Counted from the first letter of the stretch, positions 1 to 6,569 are shown. The stretch is DNA of 6,661 bases from Candidatus Aminicenantota bacterium (GCA_030620655.1 JAUXEH010000160.1:1-6661), one strand, 5' to 3'. The notes: a model not told the origin generated them from the sequence alone. Numbers and translations are program-made.

Positions 1-95
1 AATCCTTTTGTTCGGTCTACAGCCAATATATCACAGCTTTCCGCCGCTGTCTGCTTCAACCGCATCTCCATTATTTTCGGTATTGTTCCTATTTA

Positions 96-314
96 TTTTT
101 TGGGAAACAGGTCAAGGCGACATCGTAGGATCCCGACTAATTTCTCTGCCACCCGCTTTCAGTCCGAGCGCATGGGGAGGTAAGAGAAAGAAAGGATTCC
201 TTTCAGGGAGGGATGGGAGGGGGAGGTTGGACGGCGGGTCTTCCGCCCGGACTGAATCGGCCGGGAAGAGCGAAGAATAGAAACATGCGGGAGCATGACC
301 TGTTTCCAAAAAAA
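96..314. repeat. Nested inverted-repeat element (structured RNA or MITE-like) in the operon leader
   Basis: The ends are inverted copies. T96-A114 matches the reverse complement of T296-A314 at 18 of 19 positions, including a perfect 12-bp core (GGAAACAGGTCA at 103-114 with TGACCTGTTTCC at 296-307). Inside it lies a perfect 9-bp inverted repeat (TTCAGTCCG 158-166 with CGGACTGAA 248-256). Local hairpins are GAAAG/CTTTC (190-204), GGCGG/CCGCC (233-247) and CATGC/GCATG with a GGGA tetraloop (284-297). The outer arms carry T6 outside on the left and A7 outside on the right, the opposite of an intrinsic terminator. That several perfect repeats nest properly is seen directly. Whether this is a folded leader RNA, a small RNA on either strand, or a transposon-derived element with terminal inverted repeats is inference. 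I could not match it to a known riboswitch class. Confidence 0.6.
206..223 (+). other. Putative G-quadruplex motif
   Basis: Four G-runs of at least three (206-208, 210-212, 215-217, 219-223) are separated by loops of only 1, 2 and 1 nucleotides. This is the canonical pattern for a stable parallel quadruplex. It lies on the coding strand of the operon leader, between the two arms of the 9-bp helix at 158-166/248-256, and follows the hairpin at 190-204. Folding in DNA or RNA is predicted from the pattern only. Confidence 0.5.
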
Positions 315-414
315 CCTGGGCATCTATCCCCACAGATTTGAGGACGCGACAGGGGAACCGGATTGACTGGGATGAGGCAGGCATGTTAGGGTGAAGGAAC
401 GAAAAGGAGACACC

Positions 415-1068
415 ATGGATGCAGATACATTGCTGAGCAAAATGACACGCTCCATAATCGAAGGAGACAGGGAACAGGCCGAAACCCTGGCCCGGGACGC
501 CATTGCCCGGGGCCTGGACCTCGACGCCGTCATCGAGCGGGGATTCATACCCGGGATCCAGAGAGTGGGAGTACTGTGGGAGCAGGGTGAATACTTCCTT
601 CCGGAGCTCATCACGAGCGCCGAGTGCATGAAGGCGGCCATGAATATCCTCCAGCCCGAATTGGAAAAGGCGAACATACGGGCACACTCCCTGGGTAAGG
701 TCGTGATCGGAACCATCGAAGGCGACATACATGACATCGGCAAGAACCTGGTGGCATCCATGCTGGGGGCCAACGGCTTCCAGGTGGTCGATCTGGGAGC
801 CGATGTCAAACTGGACCTCTTCATTTCCAAGGCCCAGGAGGAAAACGCCGATTTTATCTGCGTTTCGGCCCTGCTCACAACTACCATGATGCAGCAGAGA
901 ACACTGGTCGCTAAGCTCAGGGACCAGGGCCTGATCGACCGCTTCAAGGTCATGGTGGGCGGGGCGCCGGCTAACCGGCAGTGGGCAGAGGACATCGGCG
1001 CCCACGGATATGCCGAGAATGCCATGGCCGCCGTTCAAGCGGTCAAGAAACTCTCCGTATCGAGGTAG
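415..1068 (+). CDS. Corrinoid (B12-binding) methyl-carrier protein, MttC/MtbC-like
   Basis: This is a 217-residue cytoplasmic protein that carries a methyl group on cobalt between a substrate-specific methyltransferase and a second methyltransferase. Residues 1-85 are the helical cap domain and about 93-217 the Rossmann-like B12 domain. The cobalt-ligand motif DxHxxG is present (D104, H106, G109; H106 is the predicted lower ligand). So are the SxL motif (S151-A-L153) and the GG pair (182-183), which contact the nucleotide tail in this family. Length is normal for the family. I chose the ATG at 415 because AAGGAGA (404-410) sits just upstream; an in-frame GTG at 391 has no comparable site. The gene ends in TAG only 6 nt before the MttB-family gene, in the same reading frame, which points to a co-transcribed partner pair. 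The family is certain; the exact substrate system follows from the neighbour. MtaC, MtmC and MtvC relatives look alike. Confidence 0.93.
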   Translation: MDADTLLSKMTRSIIEGDREQAETLARDAIARGLDLDAVIERGFIPGIQRVGVLWEQGEYFLPELITSAECMKAAMNILQPELEKANIRAHSLGKVVIGTIEGDIHDIGKNLVASMLGANGFQVVDLGADVKLDLFISKAQEENADFICVSALLTTTMMQQRTLVAKLRDQGLIDRFKVMVGGAPANRQWAEDIGAHGYAENAMAAVQAVKKLSVSR

Positions 1069-1074
1069 AGAAAA

Positions 1075-2541
1075 ATGATCCCGAAAATCAGACCAAAATT
1101 ACAGTTGCTTTCCCAGGATCTCGTCGACAAGATCGTCCAGGAGGCCTATATCCTGCTGGAAAAAACAGGTGTTTTCGTGGAGAACGGGGAGGCTCTTCAG
1201 CTCTTCAAGGACGCCGGCATGCGTATAGAAGATACGGAACAGAGGGTGTTTATCACCCCTTCGCTGGTGGACGACTGCCTGGCCTCCACCCCCTCTATCA
1301 TCACGCTGTACGACCGGGAGGGCGAGCGCGCCTTCACCGTGGGCGGAGACGAGGTGCACTTCGATCCCGGGTCCGCTGCGGTAACCATCCTGGACACCGC
1401 TACACGGAAACAGCGCAAGGCGGACACCTCGGACCTGGTGCGTTTCGTAAGGCTCACGGATGCGCTGCCTCATATCGATTTTCAGAGCACGGGCCTCATC
1501 AGCGGCGACATACCGGACATCATCTCCGACAGCTATCGTCTCTATATCGGCCTGCAGTACAGCAGCAAGCCGGTCGTGACCGGAACGTTCCGGGTCGAGG
1601 GCTTCGCTCCCATGTTCGAGATGCTGGCAGCGGTCCGGGGCAGCGCCCAGGCACTGGCTGACAAACCGCTGGCCATTTTCGATGCCTGCCCCTCCCCTGC
1701 CCTCAAATGGAGCCACCTCACGACGCAAAGCCTGATCGATGCGGCCCGGGCCGGCATCCCGTCCGAGCTCATATCCATGGGCATGACCGGTGCGACCTCT
1801 CCGGTTACTATCGCCGGCACCCTGGTCCAGCATGTAGCCGAGAACCTGTGCGGCCTGGTGATCTGTCAGCTGGCACAGAAAGGCGCACCCGTCATCTTCG
1901 GCGGCTCCCCTTCCAGTTTCGACATGCGGAAAGGCACCACTCCCATGGGGGCTATCGAGACCATGATGATCGATGCCGGATACGCCCAGGTCGCCAAACA
2001 CCTGGGGCTGCCGACCCACGCCTACATGGGTCTGAGCGACGCCAAGCTCAACGACAGTCAGGCCGGCCTGGAGACCGGGATCGGGGCGGCCCTGGCCGTG
2101 CTGGCGGGCATCAACGTGATCTCCGGACCCGGGATGCTGGATTTCGAAAGCTGCCAGAGCCTGGAAAAACTGGTCATCGACAACGAGATCTGCGGCATGG
2201 CCCTGAGGCTCGTGCAGGGCATCGAGCAGCGGGACGAGGACCTGGCCCTGCCGCTTTTCGAAGGATTCTCGGCCGGTACTCAGTTCCTGACCATGCCGCA
2301 CACACGCCGCTGGTACCGGGAAGAGCATATTTTCCCGGACATCATCGATCGGGACACCTATGACGCCTGGGTTTCTGCCGGAGAAAAGGACATCGGACAG
2401 CGGGCAGCCGACAGGGTGGAAGAGCTCCTGCGGCAGTCCCCCCCCAACCGGGTGGAACCGGAACTGCAGGGCCGTCTCCGCGCCATCATGCAGGCGGACG
2501 CAGAGAAAAACGGCATCGATGCGCTCCCGGGGCTTGACTGA
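1075..2541 (+). CDS. MttB-family corrinoid-dependent methyltransferase, non-pyrrolysine type
   Basis: This 488-residue protein belongs to the trimethylamine methyltransferase (MttB) superfamily, a TIM-barrel enzyme that moves a methyl group from an amine to the Co(I) corrinoid of its partner. Recognisable stretches are the N-terminal region with EAYILLEKTGVFVEN (23-37), the glycine-rich GMTGATSPVTIAGTL (236-250), and SDAKLNDSQAG (321-331). The archaeal trimethylamine enzyme reads an internal UAG as pyrrolysine. Here all 488 codons are sense, so this is a non-Pyl member. Characterised relatives use glycine betaine (MtgB), proline betaine (MtpB), carnitine (MtcB) or gamma-butyrobetaine (MtyB). 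The substrate here cannot be read from the sequence. The ATG at 1075 is preceded by GAGG (1062-1065), which overlaps the upstream stop codon, so translational coupling is likely. The gene lies 6 nt after the corrinoid gene and 16 nt before the activator gene. Trimethylamine itself is unlikely as substrate. Confidence 0.9.
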   Translation: MIPKIRPKLQLLSQDLVDKIVQEAYILLEKTGVFVENGEALQLFKDAGMRIEDTEQRVFITPSLVDDCLASTPSIITLYDREGERAFTVGGDEVHFDPGSAAVTILDTATRKQRKADTSDLVRFVRLTDALPHIDFQSTGLISGDIPDIISDSYRLYIGLQYSSKPVVTGTFRVEGFAPMFEMLAAVRGSAQALADKPLAIFDACPSPALKWSHLTTQSLIDAARAGIPSELISMGMTGATSPVTIAGTLVQHVAENLCGLVICQLAQKGAPVIFGGSPSSFDMRKGTTPMGAIETMMIDAGYAQVAKHLGLPTHAYMGLSDAKLNDSQAGLETGIGAALAVLAGINVISGPGMLDFESCQSLEKLVIDNEICGMALRLVQGIEQRDEDLALPLFEGFSAGTQFLTMPHTRRWYREEHIFPDIIDRDTYDAWVSAGEKDIGQRAADRVEELLRQSPPNRVEPELQGRLRAIMQADAEKNGIDALPGLD

Positions 2542-2557
2542 GAGCGAAGAGATCCAC

Positions 2558-3166
2558 ATGTGCACCTCGCCTGAGATCCACCACCTGGTCGATATCCCCA
2601 TCCGCATACCGGAAAAAAAGATCATGCACCGCCTGGGCTACAAGGGCCGCAGCGCGCCGGTCAACCACGGCGTTTCCGAGATGATCAAAGAGCAGGAAGC
2701 GCAGTTGGATTCGCTCCTGCACCCGGCAGCCCTCTACCGGATCATCGACTACCAGGAGACGAACCGGCATCCCGTGTTTGCGGAGGCGGAAAAGGTGGCG
2801 CTGTGCATCTGCACCATCGGCGAAGAGCTGGAAAATACCAGCGGCGCCCTGATCCGGGACAACGAGATGCTCAAAGGCTTCATCCTGGACTCCTTTGGTT
2901 CCGAAGCCGCGGAGGAAACGGCCATCCAAGCGGACCGTATCATCGCCCAGGCGGCACGTGACATGGGCCTCTGGCCCAGCAAAAGATTCAGCGCCGGATA
3001 CGGCATCTGGGACATCCGCGAACAGGCCTACGTTTTCAGCATGCTTCCGGCGGAAGAGATCGGCGTCCGACTCACGGACACGTTCATGATGGTCCCGCGC
3101 AAATCCGTGTCGTTCCGGATCAATTTCTACCTAAACAGGGAACAGACCACGCGCAGGTTCCGCTGA
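2558..3166 (+). CDS. Stand-alone MetH activation-domain-like protein (corrinoid reactivation)
   Basis: This 202-residue soluble protein resembles the C-terminal AdoMet-binding activation domain of B12-dependent methionine synthase, without the rest of MetH. The diagnostic part is RFSAGYGIW (143-151), matching the RPAxGY AdoMet loop of MetH, and RLTDTFMMVPRKSVS (171-185), matching MetH KLTESFAMWPGASVS. An N-terminal IPEKKIMHRLGYKG (17-30) is also typical. Known precedent: Thermotoga maritima TM0269 is a separate protein of this kind, needed to reactivate the truncated MetH TM0268. By inference this one restores the partner corrinoid protein after oxidation to Co(II), by reductive methylation with AdoMet, or otherwise aids its activation. 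I chose the ATG at 2558 because GAAGAG (2546-2551) lies 6 nt upstream and family similarity begins soon after. The frame stays open to 2360, but those residues overlap the MttB gene and look non-native; a TTG at 2534 is possible but less likely. It is the last gene of the operon. Confidence 0.85.
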   Translation: MCTSPEIHHLVDIPIRIPEKKIMHRLGYKGRSAPVNHGVSEMIKEQEAQLDSLLHPAALYRIIDYQETNRHPVFAEAEKVALCICTIGEELENTSGALIRDNEMLKGFILDSFGSEAAEETAIQADRIIAQAARDMGLWPSKRFSAGYGIWDIREQAYVFSMLPAEEIGVRLTDTFMMVPRKSVSFRINFYLNREQTTRRFR

Positions 3167-3170
3167 ACCT
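3155..3170. terminator. Small hairpin at the convergent gene junction (weak terminator candidate)
   Basis: AGGTTC (3155-3160) and GAACCT (3165-3170) form a perfect 6-bp stem with a CGCT loop, spanning the TGA stop of the activator gene. It lies at the tail-to-tail junction with the propeller gene, where only 5 bp separate the two stops. No T tract follows on either strand, so intrinsic termination is doubtful. It is the only hairpin I see in the place where both transcripts should end. Confidence 0.2.
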
Positions 3171-3171
3171 C

Positions 3172-6100
3172 TCAGAACTTTATTGGCTCAGGTACGGAAA
3201 GGGCCGGCAGGCCGTGTTCCTCCAGGACTGCGTTTAGCTCCGCGGCGCCCTCGCCGAGAAGGGTGTTGAGACGCGCGACCTTTTCGTCGGCCATCCGTGT
3301 AATCTCTTCCAGCTGAGCTAGGTCAGTCTCGGTGGGTGCGCCCGGGTATCCCGAGATGGACATGCCCAGGAAGGCCATGCGCATGGGGAGGTTCCCGCCG
3401 CGGAGGGCCGTCTCGACATCCAAGCGGTAGCCGAAGGGTTTGGGAATGATATCCGCCTCCACAGGCTTGAAGGCCTCCTCGAAACTTCGCAGAGCCGCCC
3501 GGACGACTTCCGGCACATCCACATCGCCTGATACAGTTTCTCTCAGCTTGTTCACGCGGGTCCTGAGTCTCCGGGTGGCGGTGACCGCCAGGGCCAGTTT
3601 ACGGGATAGCCGCAGGGCCCGGACCTGGCTGGCCTCCTGGGCCGTGCGCGATGCCTCATCCAGCTGGAAACGGGGATCGGGGTGGATGATCAGCTTCCTG
3701 GTCAGGGTCGTCTCTCCCAACGTGAGCCCCACCGTGTACTCACCCGCCGGCACCATCGGCGGAGCCACCAGCACCATTCCGCCCGTTTTCAGCGGCTGGC
3801 CTTCCTCATCCCGGGGCATGTACTGGAGGTTCCAGGTTAAGCGCTGCAGCCCGGCCCTCTTGGGGACCGTTATATCATAGACGGTCTTATCGTCTCGGTC
3901 CTTGATCTCGAGTCTGGGCCTCTCATCCGGCTTCTCACGGAAGTAGAGGGCGATGGTCGCACCGGAGACCGGATTCTTGGCTGTGAACACACGCCGGCTG
4001 AACATCTCCTGTGAGCTCCCCAGATAATATTTCGTGAAGGGCTGTATGTCGAACAGGTGCATCTCCGCTTCCGCTACGTCCGGACGGAACTGCTGGAGCG
4101 CCGAGATGTCGTCCAGGATCCAGATCCCCCGTCCGTGTGTGCCGATGATCAGGTCGTTATCCCGGGGATGGACGGCGATATCGCGGACCGCGACCGTGGG
4201 CAGCTTGGTTTTGAGTGGGAACCAGTGCCCGCCGGCATCGAGAGAAGTGAACACGGAGAACTCGGTGCCGACAAAAAGCAAGTCCGGGTTTCGGGTATCC
4301 TCTCTGACGACATGGATCCAGCCGAAGGGCAGGTTGCCCCTGATGTCCTCCCAGCTCTGCCCGTAGTCCCGCGTCACGAACAGGTAAGGATCGTAGTCAT
4401 CGGAACGGTGGCGGTCAAAGGCCGCATAGGCAGTACCGGCCTCGAAGCGGGAGGCCTCGATCCGGGAACACCAGCTGTGAGGGGGGAGGCCGGGGATGTT
4501 GCCGACGACATTGGTCCAGGTATGTCCGCCGTCCCGCGTGATCTGAACGTTCCCATCATCCGTGCCGCACCAGATCACACCGGGGACGACAGGCGACTCG
4601 GCAGTCGTGATGATGGTGCAGTGGATCTCGGCCCCCGTGTTGTCCGGAGTGATGGAACCTCCCGAGCTCTGGAGCTTGCGCGGGTCATCGGTCGTGAGAT
4701 CCGGGCTGATCCGGGCCCAGGAATGCCCCATGTCCGTGCTCTTGAACAGGAAATTGCCTCCGGTGTAGATGGTCTTGGAATCGTGGGGGGAAATGTGGAT
4801 CGGTGAGTTCCAGTTGAAGCGGAAGGGTGGTTCGTCCATGGAAGCCAGGGGCTTGATCGCCTTGCTGATCCGCAGGCGGAGGTCGAAGCGGTAGAGGCCG
4901 TTCATCTGGGAGTTCGCGTAAACGATGTGGGGATCCGAGGGATCAGGCTGGCAGTAGAAGCCGTCGCCCCCGCCCACGGTGTACCAGTCCCGGTTGGTGA
5001 TGCCTGCCACATCCAGGGTGGCGCTGGGCCCTCCCCACACGCCGTTGTCCTGGAGCCCGCAGTAGACATGATAAGGGCTCCGCATGTCATAGCCGATCTG
5101 ATAGACCTGAGCCAGAGCCATGTGCTTGATGCCGTACCAGTTCTTGCCTCCGTCATAGGAGATATCTATGCCTCCGTCGTTTCCGTCGATCAGGTGGAGC
5201 GGATTATGTGGATCGATCCAGAGATCATGATGATCTGGATGGGTGCCCGTAGAGATCAGCCGGAACTTCTTTCCTCCATCACGCGACACATAGGAGCCTC
5301 CGGAAAAGACATACACCACGTCTTCGTCTGTGGGATCGATCCGGATCTGGCTGTAGTAGAACGGCCGGAAGTTGATCTGGGTGTAGGTCTTGTTGTCACA
5401 CATTCGGCTCCAGGTCTCGCCTTTGTCCGAAGAGCGCCAGATCCCCCCGTCCTCGTGTTCGATCAGGCTGTAGACCACGTCGGGATTGCTGCGGGCCACC
5501 GCCACCCCGATGCGGCCCAGCGTGCCTTCGGGCAGGTCCCTGATCAGGCGTTTCCATGTGGCGCCGCCGTCGCTGGACTTGTACAGCCCGCTCCCAGGCC
5601 CGCCGCTGTAGAAATAGAACGGGAATCGCTGGTGGTCCCAGGCTGCCGCGTACAGTGTCTCGCCGTCTGCCGGGTCCATGGCCAGGTCGGCGATCCCGGT
5701 GCTGGGATTGATGTACAGGACCTTGGACCAGGTCTGTCCTCCATCGGTGGTCTTGAATACGCCTCTCTCTTCATTCTGGCCCCAGAGGTGGCCCTGGGCG
5801 GCCACAAACACCGTGTCGGGATCCTTGGGATGAATAACGATGCGGCTGATGTGCCGCGTGTCCGTCAGCCCCATGTGTTCCCAGGTCCTGCCTCCATCGG
5901 AAGACCTGTAAACCCCGTCACCGATGGTAACACTGTTTCTGGCCGTGGCCTCACCGGTGCCCACCCAGACGATCTCGGGATTGGCCTGACAGACCGCAAT
6001 GTCGCCGACCGAGACTGTATTCTCTTTCTCAAAGACCGGCGTCCAGGTGGTGCCGTTGTTCACGGACTTCCACACCCCGCTGGGACCAATGGCCGCGTAG

Positions 6101-6300
6101 ATGATCCAGGGGGTATTTTCCACCACCTCGATGTCCACGACGCGGCCGCCCATGTTGGCGGGGCCGATGCTCCGCCACTGGAATTTCTGGAACAGGTCTT
6201 CAAACCGTGGGTTTTCCTGGGCCGACGCGGCCCCAGGGACGGCTGCCATGCCTGAAAGCAGAGCCAGAAACGTAACACATGTCATAAATCTTTTGCTCAT
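3172..6300 (-). CDS. Secreted Asp-box (BNR/VPS10 sortilin-like) beta-propeller protein
   Basis: This 1042-residue protein has an apparent Sec signal peptide: basic start (K3, R4), hydrophobic stretch at about 6-20, and probable cleavage after AASA (24-27). The mature part opens with FQWRSIGPANMGGRVVDIE, typical of large bacterial proteins annotated as BNR-repeat glycosyl hydrolase or sortilin-like. I count eleven Asp boxes (S/T-x-D-x-G-x-T-W pattern, some degenerate) starting near residues 79, 133, 184, 242, 290, 339, 381, 521, 588, 643 and 686, enough for one large or two stacked propellers. Residues of about 745-875 look like a beta-sandwich and about 880-1042 is mostly helical with many charged residues. 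I see no transmembrane anchor or sorting signal at the C-terminus. I chose the ATG at 6300 because AGGAGG (6305-6310) lies 4 nt upstream and the signal peptide starts there; the frame is open to 6366 without support. Enzymatic activity is unproven for such proteins; a binding role is equally possible. Confidence 0.88.
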   Translation of the reverse strand: MSKRFMTCVTFLALLSGMAAVPGAASAQENPRFEDLFQKFQWRSIGPANMGGRVVDIEVVENTPWIIYAAIGPSGVWKSVNNGTTWTPVFEKENTVSVGDIAVCQANPEIVWVGTGEATARNSVTIGDGVYRSSDGGRTWEHMGLTDTRHISRIVIHPKDPDTVFVAAQGHLWGQNEERGVFKTTDGGQTWSKVLYINPSTGIADLAMDPADGETLYAAAWDHQRFPFYFYSGGPGSGLYKSSDGGATWKRLIRDLPEGTLGRIGVAVARSNPDVVYSLIEHEDGGIWRSSDKGETWSRMCDNKTYTQINFRPFYYSQIRIDPTDEDVVYVFSGGSYVSRDGGKKFRLISTGTHPDHHDLWIDPHNPLHLIDGNDGGIDISYDGGKNWYGIKHMALAQVYQIGYDMRSPYHVYCGLQDNGVWGGPSATLDVAGITNRDWYTVGGGDGFYCQPDPSDPHIVYANSQMNGLYRFDLRLRISKAIKPLASMDEPPFRFNWNSPIHISPHDSKTIYTGGNFLFKSTDMGHSWARISPDLTTDDPRKLQSSGGSITPDNTGAEIHCTIITTAESPVVPGVIWCGTDDGNVQITRDGGHTWTNVVGNIPGLPPHSWCSRIEASRFEAGTAYAAFDRHRSDDYDPYLFVTRDYGQSWEDIRGNLPFGWIHVVREDTRNPDLLFVGTEFSVFTSLDAGGHWFPLKTKLPTVAVRDIAVHPRDNDLIIGTHGRGIWILDDISALQQFRPDVAEAEMHLFDIQPFTKYYLGSSQEMFSRRVFTAKNPVSGATIALYFREKPDERPRLEIKDRDDKTVYDITVPKRAGLQRLTWNLQYMPRDEEGQPLKTGGMVLVAPPMVPAGEYTVGLTLGETTLTRKLIIHPDPRFQLDEASRTAQEASQVRALRLSRKLALAVTATRRLRTRVNKLRETVSGDVDVPEVVRAALRSFEEAFKPVEADIIPKPFGYRLDVETALRGGNLPMRMAFLGMSISGYPGAPTETDLAQLEEITRMADEKVARLNTLLGEGAAELNAVLEEHGLPALSVPEPIKF

Positions 6301-6368
6301 GCGTCCTCCTCTAAAATCGTAACTATGCCGGATCCTCCGAGAGGGCCCTATTACACACCCCTTCATTT

Positions 6369-6542
6369 AACCTGAATAATTCATAAAAAATGTCGATATT
6401 CAATATAATACACGTGATATTAAGGGATTATATGAGTTTTTTCGGTGGGCACACAGATAACTTTGCTCTCCCATTGTTATATTCTATTCTAATCGACATT
6501 TTTTCATACCCCGGTAAACTAGACTCGTGAATTATCCAGGTT
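6369..6542. repeat. MITE-like inverted-repeat element or IS remnant
   Basis: The outer ends AACCTGAATAATTCA (6369-6383) and TGAATTATCCAGGTT (6528-6542) are inverted copies at 14 of 15 positions. A second, inner pair is perfect over 13 bp (AAAAAATGTCGAT 6385-6397 with ATCGACATTTTTT 6492-6504). The inner repeats are 1 bp from the outer repeat on the left and 23 bp from it on the right, so the arms differ by an indel of about 22 bp. The core of about 94 bp (6398-6491) has no coding potential. Taking the ends as CCTG...CAGG, the flanking tetramers are TTAA and TTCA, a possible decayed 4-bp target duplication. Two paired repeats with no gene between fit a non-autonomous transposable element or the joined ends of a deleted insertion sequence. 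An IS1380-type origin (ends starting with CC, 4-bp duplication) is a guess. Confidence 0.65.
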
Positions 6543-6569
6543 CACTAACCCACTACTTTATTATATAAT
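6541..6569 (+). promoter_or_regulatory. Probable sigma70-type promoter for the gene at 6616
   Basis: TTCACT (6541-6546, 4 of 6 to consensus) lies 17 bp before a perfect TATAAT (6564-6569). The -10 lies in a 12-bp palindrome, TATTATATAATA (6559-6570). Transcription would begin near 6576 and give a leader of about 40 nt that contains the Shine-Dalgarno sequence at 6600-6607. The -35 box starts at the outer end of the inverted-repeat element. Confidence 0.5.

Larger units (their letters stand above)
1..414. other. Non-coding region upstream of the corrinoid methyltransferase operon
   Basis: I see no convincing gene here. The open frames that cross it have no ribosome binding site and no recognisable protein, and the long minus-strand frame that covers it is a shadow of the corrinoid gene. 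Positions 1-95 are fairly AT-rich and hold only a small hairpin (ACAGC 33-37 with GCTGT 46-50). Positions 96-314 form the inverted-repeat element described separately. Positions 315-414 should be the proximal leader and end in a good Shine-Dalgarno sequence (AAGGAGA, 404-410). A TTGACT at 363-368 resembles a -35 box, but no acceptable -10 follows at normal spacing, so the operon promoter is not located. Confidence 0.75.

Noticed and set aside
8..280. Small plus-strand open frame of 90 codons before the operon
   Set aside because: It starts at TTG without a ribosome binding site, encodes low-complexity basic sequence and runs through the structured repeat.
103..307. Cobalamin riboswitch upstream of the B12-dependent operon
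   Set aside because: Size and closing stem would fit, and pieces such as GGGAAACAGGT and AGTCCG loosely recall it. The conserved B12-box and the other core motifs are not present in order on either strand.
363..391. Sigma70 promoter TTGACT just before the corrinoid gene
   Set aside because: The -35-like hexamer is good, but no hexamer resembling TATAAT follows at 15-19 bp.
391..414. GTG start at 391 for the corrinoid protein
   Set aside because: The Shine-Dalgarno AAGGAGA lies between this GTG and the ATG at 415, so the ATG is the better start.
112..1038. Long open frame on the minus strand over the leader and corrinoid gene (308 codons)
   Set aside because: It is the antisense shadow of a clear corrinoid protein in GC-rich DNA, has no ribosome binding site and encodes nothing recognisable.
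1075..2541. Pyrrolysine-containing trimethylamine methyltransferase
   Set aside because: No in-frame TAG occurs within the 488 codons, so the internal pyrrolysine of archaeal MttB is absent.
1099..2625. Long open frame on the minus strand opposite the MttB homologue (508 codons)
   Set aside because: Antisense shadow of a clearly recognised family gene; the composition is typical of out-of-frame translation.
4927..6255. Plus-strand open frame of 442 codons opposite the propeller gene
   Set aside because: The minus-strand gene has a signal peptide, a strong Shine-Dalgarno sequence and eleven Asp boxes. The opposite frame has no such support.
6301..6366. Upstream start at 6366 for the propeller protein
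   Set aside because: It would add 22 polar residues before a textbook signal peptide, and the strong Shine-Dalgarno sequence at 6305-6310 serves the ATG at 6300.
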